Source: Ramazzottius varieornatus (taxonomy: Eukaryota; Tardigrada; Eutardigrada; Parachela; Ramazzottiidae). From it: a stretch of DNA of 64,000 nucleotides. A program made the position numbers and the translations under genes. Positions within the stretch are counted from its first letter, which is position 1; each line of letters begins with the position of its first letter. Positions 13,201 through 24,245 of this stretch are shown piece by piece. The stretch is from NCBI GenBank assembly GCA_001949185.1, contig BDGG01000001.1, positions 2,869,324 to 2,933,323 on the forward strand, read 5' to 3'. Under the pieces are notes generated by a model. It had not been told where the DNA came from, ran no database searches, and saw nothing but the letters and a program-made list of their open reading frames with translations.

Positions 13201-14130
13201 CAGGAAATGAGGGACTTACTCTGGGAGACAGTTGAAGAAGGTTTGGCAGTTATGTTCCAAGTCAGCCACGTAACCAGTTTTGCCGCGACATTTGGATAAG
13301 GTGGCGCTGCGTGGAATACCGGTTGGTCTGGGAACCCATACATCAGCTGTAGGTATCGTGGCAAAGGTACCAGGAAAGAAAGGGTTAAACGAGTTATCCT
13401 GCAGCGTTTGCTTATGTGGCTTGTCGGGAGAGGCGTTGTTTTGGTTCCCAATAGTCTCGGTTCTCGGCTGTATTGAGACTTGGGAAGTGAGGATAGTATC
13501 CATCGGAGTCAGACCAAAGGTTCCCATGGTGGGTGTAATGGCAGGGAAGCGACCAGCTCGTTCTTGGATGATTTGAGTGAGGTTCTTGGTGGTTCCTGAG
13601 CTTAGAACAGCATTCTTCAAGTGATGAGCTACCGCAGCCCGAATACTCGTTGTGTTCATCGGTAAAGCTGAACTGTTCAGTACCTAATGTGTGGAGATAT
13701 GCATAGCTATGAGGATTTTCTATGAGGGATTTTTCATGATGTTCGAAAACAGTACCTTGGTCATTTCGTATTGTAGCCTCGTTTCCGGCGATATGCTTAT
13801 GGCAAGACCTACTAACTTCTCTGCGACTGGCGTATCGGGAGTTGCACGAAGCTCCGAGAATGTCATATTGCTCGAAAGTGCTAATACTGTTTGCGGTATC
13901 CATCCTACACACGAACCCGATTGTCGAAATATATACGTTAGTTTTCTTTCTAATCTGAGGCAAGTAAATAAGGATTTTTGCTTAAAAATTAAGCGGTATT
14001 ATGATGTGGGAAAAAATGTTTACTTCCTCGTTGATTTTCTACGTCCAGGACTGAACGGAGGAAAGACAGGCAGAGTGATATTTCGAGACCTACCCAGAAA
14101 TATAATCCACAACATTTGTCTTTTACGCAT
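6561..14130 (-). CDS. Secreted multi-CBM14 (peritrophin-A) protein with long polyglutamine linker, ten domains
   Basis: This is a multi-exon minus-strand gene for a predicted extracellular chitin-matrix protein. A short exon at 14130-14094 encodes MRKRQMLWIIFLG. Joined to 13880-13756 it gives a plausible signal peptide in phase; this 5' end is the least certain part. Ten CBM14 domains follow near 13330-12910, 12740-12480, 11880-11590, 11455-11110, 11050-10800, 8260-8000, 7890-7620, 7545-7380, 7145-6885 and 6785-6610. One exon, 10850-8557, encodes about 760 residues of Q/N/P/S/G-rich linker with roughly 50 consecutive Gln codons (about 10270-10111). Domains near 7890 and 7545 lack cysteines 2 and 6. 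A GTTAGC donor at 6882-6876 joins the last exon (6806-6561); otherwise translation would stop at 6837. The product probably binds chitin in cuticle or gut lining; its exact role is unknown. Confidence 0.82.
10111..10275 (-). repeat. CAG/CAA tract encoding about 50 glutamines
   Basis: A nearly uninterrupted run of CAG and CAA codons on the minus strand inside the linker exon of the CBM14 gene. The mixture of CAG with frequent CAA interruptions is typical of a polyQ tract under protein-level retention rather than a pure microsatellite. Shorter Q runs occur nearby at about 9695-9730. Confidence 0.95.
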
Positions 14131-15670
14131 GACGAAGCGCTAGAAGCGCCGTAAAGATAGCTGGAACATTGGTGGTTTTCCGGCGATGCGTCAGCAGCTG
14201 ATGCGGGTTATCATGCGAGGTGTTGGGGGATGCAGATCAAGCAAGCGTAGAATCCAAGTGTAGACAATAGGCAATGATAAATGAGCCGGTATCAGAGTGA
14301 TTTGGATGTTGGTGTCGATGAGGAGGCACTAAGGACTAAATGTGATGATGGAGGGACCGAGGATCTGCACTTGTCCACTTCGGACTTACGGACGGTATGG
14401 CAGCTAGTTGCGCGGATTTAGGTGATCAAGACTTAAATACTCATCAGCGAGCACCGATTGTCAGCCATCCCTCGCGCACAGGTAGACTACGCCCAGCATT
14501 AAGCAGTGACAATGTTTGATCAAGAATTGCCTGCGTGTTGGCAGGTAGCATCTTGAAGATTCCGAGGAGCCTCCTCAAGTACCCAGAGTGCAATGACAGC
14601 AACGTCTGAATATGGCCATTAATTAATTGGACTTTGGCTATCGTTGCAACGGCGTACAAGCATCAAGTGCCGGCTTTGTCGCGCATAGTTCCGGTATCAT
14701 AATAAGCAACAAGGTGTCGAGGTTGTATAAAGGGCGGTCAGTACGTGCTACAGGAAGATATGACCGGTCTGACGTTCTGTTACATCCGGCCCTGCCGGTA
14801 GTGGACAGTGTCACCGACGAACAAAAGGCACTCTTTGAGAAATGTGACGAATGTAAAGTTTCTTGGCTGGTGTTATGATTTTCGTTCGACTAACGGAAGT
14901 CGAGATGAGCCAAAGGTCGTTGGAAGTGAGGTTTCTACACAGAGGGCGCTGCTGCGGCTCGTTGTCAATCGATGCAGTTTGTACTTCCGGTCAGTCTGAA
15001 GCAAAGGCAAACGCAACCGTATTTTCGCAAACTGTGACCATCTGTTTATGAGAATGAACCATCTGTCGTGAGTATCGTGATGACTTTCATAATCAAGGTG
15101 TCCTACGATCGCGGTATTTAGATTATTGTAACCGCAACCGCAAGAGTTCCCGATTATATTGACAAGGTAGGCGGCAGAATTGATACTGAAACTAGTCCGT
15201 TCATTGCTTTCTGGTTTTGTATTGTTCGCCCATTGATACTTATGTTAAATTATTTTAAATCAACATAATTAGCATCGGTTTGAGGCGCACGCAGGTCAAT
15301 CGTCGCGTGTGCCCCCGCCAAGCAGGTTTTATCTGCTTCAGTACAATGTAATCAGGAGCATGCACTCTTGCTGTCGCTCGATCAGCTTGCCTTATTCCTT
15401 TATGCAGTTTTACGAAAAGATTAAGCATTGCAGATTTAATTTTTTCATTGGGACGAAACGTACAATATTGTGAGAAATCTACGTCGAATTAGAGTGTCAT
15501 CGAAGCGGTGATCAAAGCGTGAAATGCAATTATTCGAATAAAGCTTCTTTGGTTTGGAAAAACTAACAGCCTTGCAGCATGCAACGTGCGTGAAGCAAGA
15601 ATAATTTAGCCGAGAATATTTTGTTGAGACTTTCAAAACAATCACATTTTGTAGTCATAACACCAGGGCA
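14131..15670. other. Intergenic region between two minus-strand CBM14 genes
   Basis: No exon with recognisable homology. A minus-strand open stretch at 14444-14659 has a slightly protein-like composition, but I see no start context, domain or splice link. The region presumably holds the promoter of the downstream gene (start about 14130) and the 3' flank of the upstream gene (stop at 15675). Confidence 0.4.
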
Positions 15671-15674
15671 AAGT

Positions 15675-18600
15675 CTACCTTGTGAACTTTCGTCTCATTG
15701 ACCTCGAGTTCGCTGTGGCTAAAGCGTGCAGAACACCGCCGAAAGGTTTGCTAGGATCTCTTCCCAGTCGCAGCTCCCTGAACTTCGAACGTGGCTTATC
15801 AGGTGCCCTTACTAACGAGTTATTGGTCACTCCTGTTATTGACGGTCTCGTCTTGGCGAACAACCTTACAGACTCCGCTGCTGCCATCTGCATCAGGGCC
15901 GCGTGCTCCTGTTGTGAAGCAGCTCGTAATTGCTCTTGAGCTGACAAGGTAGTCGTTGGTGGTGTGATGTCGTTAGCCATGTCGGTCATGTTCAGGATGG
16001 CCGAGCCGTTCTCGTCGTCAGAGTAAAAGGTAGGAAGTCGTCCGAAGGCTACGGATGCGTCGGCGTACAGTGCTTCGTCGTACCCCCGGACTAGCGGCAT
16101 GTATTCCCCAACTTTGGTCCGGTGGACAGTTATGTCCAGATTCATGTTTTGGTTTGGGGTATCAGTAGCAATGTTGCTGCCATGATCTTGCTGGTAATCA
16201 GCATTGTAGGACGGACCGTAAGCTTCACCGCTTTGAATGATCTGAGAGGTTGTTACGGGTATGCGGATGTTGATGGTGCCTCCGTTTGCGGCAACGCAGT
16301 TGCAACTCCTGAAAATCAAACAGCTGCATGTGGCGCTCGACAAGTGGTTGTTTTTAAAGTGCTAATCTCCTGAAAGTGTTTGAATCTTCTCCTAGGAATA
16401 CTTGCAAACTAAATTGATTGGTATTGGTATTTCGTCAGGTGTTTTTGTACCTGGGATCGTCACAGGCGTTGATTTTGCTGTTGAACTGCAGGCCAGGTGG
16501 ACATCGGAACTGGGTACCTTGACCGTTCTGTTCACAGCTATAGAAGGTTGTACAGCTTTGCGTGACGTCGGGAAGGAAAGTGTTGGGACGATCAGCGCCA
16601 TTCAGACAGACAGGAACACTCTGAAATGAGGGAAAATTGGTCCAACGAAACTGTCAAAGATAGAATTGAACAGGGTTATTCGACACTGTACTTACGGGTT
16701 GAACGATTCCAGGTGAATCGAAGAAACAGTTCGTATTTTGCGGATTATCACAAGCTGGAAATGATATAGAGAAGATCAGCATGGTCTCTGCGCAAGGATG
16801 ACACGAAAAAAATCGCAGAGCCATCCTTGAACTTCATTCGACTTGTGAGCTTCAAGTACACAGAAGGTCCGATCTTCAAGATCAATATCTCGCCCAAAAA
16901 TGGACCTTCAGGAAATAGCGATGAACTTAATGCGCAATCACCTTTCTGAAAATACGCGGAAATCGTACCGGAAATTTGTTCATTGAAGACTTGATTGTCC
17001 GGACAGGTTCTTGTTTCTCCCACTCCATCATTGCGGCAAATCGTGTAGCTTCTGCACTGACTTGTCCTATCGGCGAAGATGCCTGTTCGGCCCAGGCAGA
17101 TGACCAGCGTGGTAGGTGGCGCTGTAGTACCATAAGGCACCGACGAAGTTCCATGGTTCGTGATAGTTATGCCAATCGTTATTCCAGACTGCCGTCCTCC
17201 TGCACCAGCTGGTGGTTGCTGTTGACTGGGTTGGACATCCGTGTTTCCATAAACTTGAGGTCTCACTTGAGGGTTTCGTTGATTCAAGAAGGATGGATGC
17301 TCGTTCTGGTGATCGTACTGATTGGTGTAGTGGACATTGTTTTGCGGCACGTATCCAGGTCTAGGCTGAAGCTGGAAATACGTTTGACCATTGTCGCTGG
17401 TGCTTCCTCCACCCGAACTTCCGGTTCCGTAACTGTCAGGAATCTCCTGCGGGAAATTTGCGTATCCAGGACCGCTTTGAACAGCGTAGTTGGGCCCTTG
17501 AGGATTACCCTGGTTCAGGAACGTAGCGTGTTCGTTCTGGTTGTTGAAGTTATCCTGTGTGTTGACGCCCGGCATCTGCCCATAGAAAGTATTCTGAACA
17601 GCGTAGTTGGGTCTATCTGAGTTAGGATTGTTGTTATTATTGCTCGAAGGGGTATGAGTGGCACTTGGTGCTTGACCATAGAACGTGGACTGCACTGCGT
17701 AGTTGGGTACTTCGTTGTTGTGCAGACCAGGACCACCTGAGCCTTCTTGACCATAGAAACTGGTTTGCACAGCAAATTTTGGCTGACCACCTTCGGGACT
17801 GTGTGTGTTACTGTTCCCTCCTTGGCCATAAAAGCCATTTTGCACGGCAAAGTTGGGTGGATTCAGGGTGTTGGGTTGATAGTAGTGCGTAGTTTCGATT
17901 CCGCCTGGGGTGGACGCGGGTCGGGGGTATATGGAAGTCGTGGTTACTGAGGTAGGGATCTGCGGGTTCCTTCCTTCGTAGCTTGAGAGTGTCTGACCAC
18001 CTTGGCCTAACTGGAACGGGAAGACACATTGACCGAGAGCTTGGTCGAAAACTGTGGTTTGCGGACACTGCATGGGCACGAAGGTGCCATCTGGTGTGCA
18101 TCGGGCGTAGATGGTGTTGTCGACTGGATTGGCGTAGAAGCCGGCTGGACGCAACCGGCAGTCTAGCGCTTCTCCGATCCATTGTCTAGAAGGTCCTTGG
18201 CCATTTCCCTATCAAGAACAAAATTTGTCTATCCATGAAGGCCTTCGCTATTCAGAAACCTACGTTCGTTGTCCCTTCCACGAATCCTCCATCGTTCATG
18301 TAGTCGGGCCAGTCGCAGACGGAAGTTCCTTCAAGAAGTATAGAGGTTGATCAGTTATGAGGCTACCTATGGACTGGCCGATCTTGTTGGAGCTTAAGGA
18401 GCTTACTTTCATTGAAAACCAGGTTGGCTGCAGATAAAAGAAAAGCTCGGTTACTACTGTAGTTACTTGGGCTGAGGGGAACGTACGTCGAGAGAAATCT
18501 TACCTGGACAGACATACTGGTATTTTATGCCGTCAGCATGGCAGAGATAGAAGACTCTTCCACCACGTGACTGATCTGCGTAAAATCCATCCTTCCCTCG

Positions 18601-21600
18601 GCAGTCAAACACTGGCGGATTTTGTGTGTTTGGTAGGAAGCCCTTAATTGAAATTCAGGATTGGATTTTGAAAATGTTTGCGCGAATGAGATCTGCTGCT
18701 ACAGATTGAATCGTGGTTTGCTTACCGGGTCAGGTTGGCTTCCACACTGCACGTTTTGCGGCCAGTCGCACACAGCCAGGGACTGCAACGTGATCGATCA
18801 AGGCTCTTGCGACCAAGGGTTTTTGTGTGAAAATTTCCTTACGTTGTTGAAGAGCAGAGTCGATGGGCAATCGAACTTCCGTGCTATCCCTTCCGGGCTA
18901 CAGTACACAAACTGTGCGCAGCCAACTTCCTGGAGAGCGTAGTACCCGATCTTTCCACTACAATCGTAGGTGTTGTCCTGTAACGTCAAACCAATTGTAG
19001 CGCGGTGCTGAACAAGGCATAAGAATAATGCGATAGATGTGAATAACCGCTTTTTCGTGCGTCACATGACAATCTCGACTTACAATGCCTAAGCCGGGAT
19101 TAGCGTTTACATCCCCTGTCGTATCGCCAAGGTCTGTGTTCTGATTATAGCCGTCACCAGGGCTGACAGGAACGTAACCGGGGCTTGGACTGTGGCTGTT
19201 TTCGTCACCGGGACCTTCGACAGGAAACGTCGATGGGTATGTTTGAGGTCCTTGGGGGATGTTGTTGGGTCCTTGAGAAAATGTTATGTTGAGGTTGGGC
19301 TGTTGAGCAGGGTTCTGTGGTATGAAGTGGGTGCCTCCCCCACCGCCGCCATAGCTGCTTGGTGGATACTGTCCAGATGGTGTATCCGCTGGTCGACTGG
19401 TAACCGGGACCAGTGGAGGCTGAAATTAAGATCGAAATTAACGCGCAAACAGAAGATTTTCTTGAATAGCGTGGGAAACGAGAACGAAGCTTACGTGGAT
19501 GGATTTTATTTGGTGCGAAATATCTCTTCGGTTGGGAGTATGTGCTTGCGGAAATTTGAATTCAAAATCTGAATTAATATGCTTGAGGTGTTTACCTGGT
19601 AGATTACTTGCGGTTGGCCGCCTCGACATTGCACTTGCTGTGCAAGACCGCAGTCAACGGTAATGGGATTCCAGCGAAGACCTTGCTGACAGGTGTGCAA
19701 GTACGTCACGCGGTTATTGCAAAAGTACGCGGTAGTGCAGTCGGGATCGTTGCCCGCGTACCACCCGTTACGGCCACTGCAGTCAAAGACCTGTTTCCGA
19801 CACACATAAAAATGAGATTAGTGGATGATGCTGATCAGATTCATCGTGTGACATTGTCTCATCTTTCGAATCAAAACCCCATCCATTGATATGACAGGAT
19901 AGCATAACCTACGCTGGAGTCGACTACAGTGCCGTAACAGCGGCTGAGGTCGTTGTCGCAGCTACTGCTCACTTCGTTGAAGGCTTGTCCACTTGGACAG
20001 TGCAGCGTCTGCCCGGAATATCCGCCACCTTGACAGTAATAATAGGTGGAACAGTCGTTGAGGTTGGCGTAAAATCCAGCTGGTCGATTTCGACAGAACG
20101 GTATATTCTAAGGAAGCAAAAATTATTTTGCGGGCTGATTTACAGACATCACAAGAAACATTTCGAAGAACTGTAAATCACACTCACTCCGTTATTATTG
20201 TTGGATAATGTGTTCGAAGGTGGTAATTGAGGGTTGGCGTTATTCGGTGGATAGGTTCCTATGCTTTGTCCACTTCCGCATCGGACTTTCTGAGCGATGT
20301 CACAGCATCCGATGAGCTCGTTGAAGATGAGCCCGTCTAGAAGAGAATCGTTGTGTAGCGGTACTCTGGTACTCCGGCTTCGAGTGGTAATTTCCAGGAG
20401 CTAGGACAGTTTCCTACCTGGACAAGTGAGCTGACGGGAGCGTCCCGATTCTTCACAAAAGTAGAAGACCCGGCAGTTCGACGCGTAGTCGGCGAAGAAA
20501 CCGCGCTTACCCGCACACTGCAAAGATACTCTGTTTAGTTTATGAGGCTAGCATGACCCAACTATCAGCTCCTTTCAGGCTTCATCCATCTTTCGATGGC
20601 TTCGCGGTTTGTACCAGGTAAAGCTAACCTCAATCGCAGGTCGCGGAGTTCCAACGCCGCCGTCCAGAAGACCCGCGCAGTTGACGTCGTGTGGCATCTT
20701 ACAGCATTGCGACGTTTCGTCAAACTGGAAGCTTCCTGGGCAAGTACTCGTAGTGACTGTTCCATCAGCGAAGCAATTGTAGAAGACTTCGCAGTTTCTT
20801 GTTGTGTCGGCCACATAGCCTATCCTTCCTTTGCATATTTCTCTGGACATGAGGGTGTTGCCGCCGGCTCCACTACTACTTGATTGATAGGAGGCGGCAC
20901 TTCCGTAGGCGGCGCTGTTCGGATACGAATTTCCCGAATTCCCATAGGCTGCACTTTGTGTCTGTAAAGAACGGTTACGTAACTGCAAGTTCTTCATGGA
21001 CTCTAATCGGATGTTTTCTTGTGTCTATTTGAGTGCTGAATTGCGCTTTGAGTTTGTCAGGGAAGGCAACTAATCGCGTGAGAGGCGCCGGGAAAATTGC
21101 CTGGATGGCGTTTAGGCTTTCTAAGGTCTGCACATGCTTTATAGACTTCGGAAAACAAACCTACCAACATTGGGAGGCTTTCACTCAGCTGTGGAACAAT
21201 TTCGACCTGTGGAAGCTTTCATACAGCTATGAAAAACCGTGGGGTTTGATTCACAGCTGACATGGCTGGTCTTCCCGATTGTGAGGGTGCCAGCAGGATA
21301 GAGCGGCGCAAGCCACAAGGCGCATAACAGCGACCGTGGTGCTTACTCGTCCGTGAGCCTCACGGCATATGACAATGTACTGCTTAGAGCTGCACAATTG
21401 GTGTTGATAGTAAAATACGCCGAGGATTATCCACAATGCGCATTAGAAAAACGACTCATCCGTACCCGGAAGTCGACTCATACACCCCAGATATCTCCAG
21501 GGTAGGACGACCAGACGGAAGTCAGACAGAGTTCTCGAATTAAGGGTTCTCTAGCTGTTAGACAGGTGGATAAAAGGAGGCCCACCTGTTGCCCGTACAG

Positions 21601-21856
21601 CTGGCGGTTCTTGTAAAAGTTCGCTTCCTCCTCATCCTCGACGTCCGATGCAATTGCGGAAAGACCACGCAGAAGTAACAAAAAGCCTGTCGAGGAAAAA
21701 CAATCAGTCAGAACTGAAAGTAGGGGAAAGCCAGCAGACATCGAGAAGATTAGGGCGAAAGTTGCTTAGGACGTTTCGAAAAATCGCGGGATGTTAGGCG
21801 AGGGAATAGGAGGAAATCGGCTTACCCTGGAGCGAAAGTTCGAAGAGCGGTGACAT
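15675..21856 (-). CDS. Secreted multi-CBM14 protein with FYGQ repeats, nine domains
   Basis: Exons 21856-21826 and 21686-21586 join in phase to give a signal peptide (MSPLFELSLQ then GFLLLLRGLSAIAS) followed by an acidic stretch. Exon 20961-20629 carries the first chitin-binding domain. Further CBM14 domains lie near 20520-20265, 20100-19925, 19795-19625, 18985-18735, 18610-18290, 18175-18020, 17110-16710 and 16605-16305. Several are split by introns. The two domains near 18600 and 18170 lack cysteines 2 and 6. Exon 18210 to about 16945 encodes a long linker with degenerate repeats built on PNYAVQ...FYGQ. A Pro/Gly-rich linker is encoded at 19420-19085. The C-terminus (16300-15675) is non-repetitive with a basic tail. 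Likely an extracellular chitin-associated structural protein. Confidence 0.84.
17440..17860 (-). repeat. Degenerate protein-coding tandem repeats (AVQ..FYGQ motif)
   Basis: Five units in the linker of the nine-domain CBM14 protein share the core P-(N/K)-(F/Y)-A-V-Q followed in four by FYGQ. Unit spacing is about 20-35 residues, with variable S/N/G-rich spacers. The nucleotide sequences have diverged, so this is an old expansion under amino-acid-level constraint. Confidence 0.85.
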
Positions 21857-24245
21857 CTTCCGGAAAAGTGAGAAAAGTTCTCACTGTGTTCTGACCCAGA
21901 TGTCAGACGTGAAACGAGATCCGTTGCTCCCACGGGTACATCGAAACGATATCCAAGTCAAATTAGGGGTTGCGGTGTTGTTGAGGAGAGTTTAACGCGA
22001 TTACAAACCACTTCCTCCGCCTGAGTGCCTAGTTCTCACACTCTGATATGCATGAAGCTGATAAGTCGAGACCCCACTTAATTTTGATGGGTCGGTTGAT
22101 CCACGTACGAAGGCATGACATAAATCCACAGACCGAGGCTAGGACGTTTGGGTAAATCAGATTTCCGGGCGAAAAACTTTCCACGAGACAGAAGAAAGAA
22201 AGACGAAGAGGTACGAGAACTTGGCGGAAGTGGCGGTAGAGACTTAAAGCGGCTAAATGATCTCTATGGTCATACATGCGTGATGCATCTCAACAAGAGC
22301 CGGCATTGTGTAGACTGATCTGTAGAACCAGAGGGTGAAACTTACGCTTTAGGAACGCCCTCTGTGATATTGGTGTTGACTCAGTAACATCGCTTACATC
22401 AGCAAAACTCTTCTAGCGGCGGAGAACAATAACTTGGATTCTGTATTCTTCGCCATTATGTTTCTCTTCAACCGGCGAAACTGATTTCTTAGTTTTCTAG
22501 ATCTAACGTAACAGACTGCGAAATATCGTGGATCGGTTTTCGTTTGATATCGGATATCTACCTGTTTTATTTGCATAGAATCAGAAAGGGTTGCTGTATG
22601 ACATCAGGGGGCAAATGCTTATTTGGTGATGTTTGCGGTTCCGGATGGATGCGGCAAGCGTCTTGTGATCTACCGGCATCTTGCATAGAGCTTCGAGAGG
22701 TTAGTTGCGGCATTTGGTTGCGGTGTTCCTGAAAAGAAAACTCTACCGGCACGGTGTACCAACAAGCGGTGATGGATGAGGATCATAGTGCAAGACTGCG
22801 CGTGTTCTTTTGTTTGACTTGGATGATGCAATCCTTAACCGGTGTGTTTTTCTTGTTCTTCAGTCATGAACCTCACAAACTGCTGACAGACCTTTTTCAC
22901 TGACCGTACAGCATCACTTTGTCTTGGAACCGTGTATCGCTTTCTGTCTCTGCATGATGCGCCATGAGAAGGTGTCTTGCAGTATTGCTTCGACGTGCTC
23001 AGATTTTTCTGGGCCACATTGTTTTCGGTTGTCACAACCGAATGTGACTGATGGAATTACTTTGCACGTATATTGACTTTCGGGTTGGAAGTGATTTCTA
23101 ACTTAGTGAAATCTGGCGTTGTGCGGTATGACTATGGCGCTCGAATGTTGTCGAAACTTGATCCTGACTAACAAGTCAGTGGCTTGTTTGAGACGATTAT
23201 GAACACGATAAACGTAATTCAAATAATAATGATCATAGATTTTGACTTTCGCGTGCGAACTGACCGGTCCACTCCACCGCCTTGTCAGACGGCTTCAGCA
23301 AGATTTTGCGCTACGAGTACTACGTCATGCTACCACCTCCGATAGTTCGTGTACCATACGACGAACTATCGTTTATTAATTCATAATTTCCGCAGAATCT
23401 AACAAGCTGTAGTTTCGAAACTCAAATCTCGAAACATTCGAGCCCTTTGATATCAACGTCGGCGTTCCGCGCGGCGCTCTTTTGTTTGTCCTTTCTCCGT
23501 TTACAGGGTATTGGCCAAGACAAACCTTAGGACGTGTGTTCCATCGTAGGTGCGTGTTTACGTCTCAGAGAATGTACTCCTTTGTTTGGGGTTTATTTTC
23601 CAATAAGGCTTCCTAACTTCTGTCGAGGATTTCCTAGCGGTAGGCAGAGATTGATAGTGCCAAGAATCACATCTCTGCAGAGAGCTTTTCGACTATTTAG
23701 CACTTCCTTGCAAGATTTATATGCGAATATTGCGAGCTTGACATTGACAGTGACGGAAACTCCCCATTGGTTGCCACCTTGCTTGTGTGGGTTGTAGCCG
23801 GCTATCGAGGTACCATGCAGAGTACCCACATCAGCTGGACGAACAATCAAATGTCATTTTGTCGTAGTTTATCGCTGTGAAGCATTCTTGCAAATGATTC
23901 TAATCGCAGCAAGACCTGAAAGTCAGATTAACGAATAAGAAAGGCTCATTAGGCTTTTCTTGGGGCGTTTGACGCCTTTGAAGCCTTTGCTAGATTCCCA
24001 TTGCCATGGTGGGTACGAGGGTACTTCGACAACGATTTTGATTCTTCTGTACAAACAGCTGCGTTTGTTCTTCCTCGGCTTGTGATATCTTTGAGCTCTT
24101 GCGAGATGCTACTGGTGTCGGTCTGAAGCTTACTGACAGGTGTCTTTCCGCATTTTCGGACAGTACGGGTGGTGAGATACCACTGAAACGTCGAGTATAT
24201 GCGGCGCTCTTCGCAAACTTCTCAAGGGCTTCCTGGTCCTCCACT
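21857..24245. other. Gene-free stretch between CBM14 and MFSD6-like genes
   Basis: No homologous exon found. At 23990-24244 a minus-strand open frame of 84 codons follows directly behind the MFSD6-like stop in another frame. It is rich in S/E/Q and could be the original C-terminal tail of that gene after a frame break, or non-coding. The rest shows nothing I recognise. Confidence 0.4.

Noticed and set aside
13691-14143. 150-codon plus-strand open frame
   Set aside because: Antisense to the 5' exons of the ten-domain CBM14 gene and without any motif. The minus-strand reading is supported by phase-consistent splicing.
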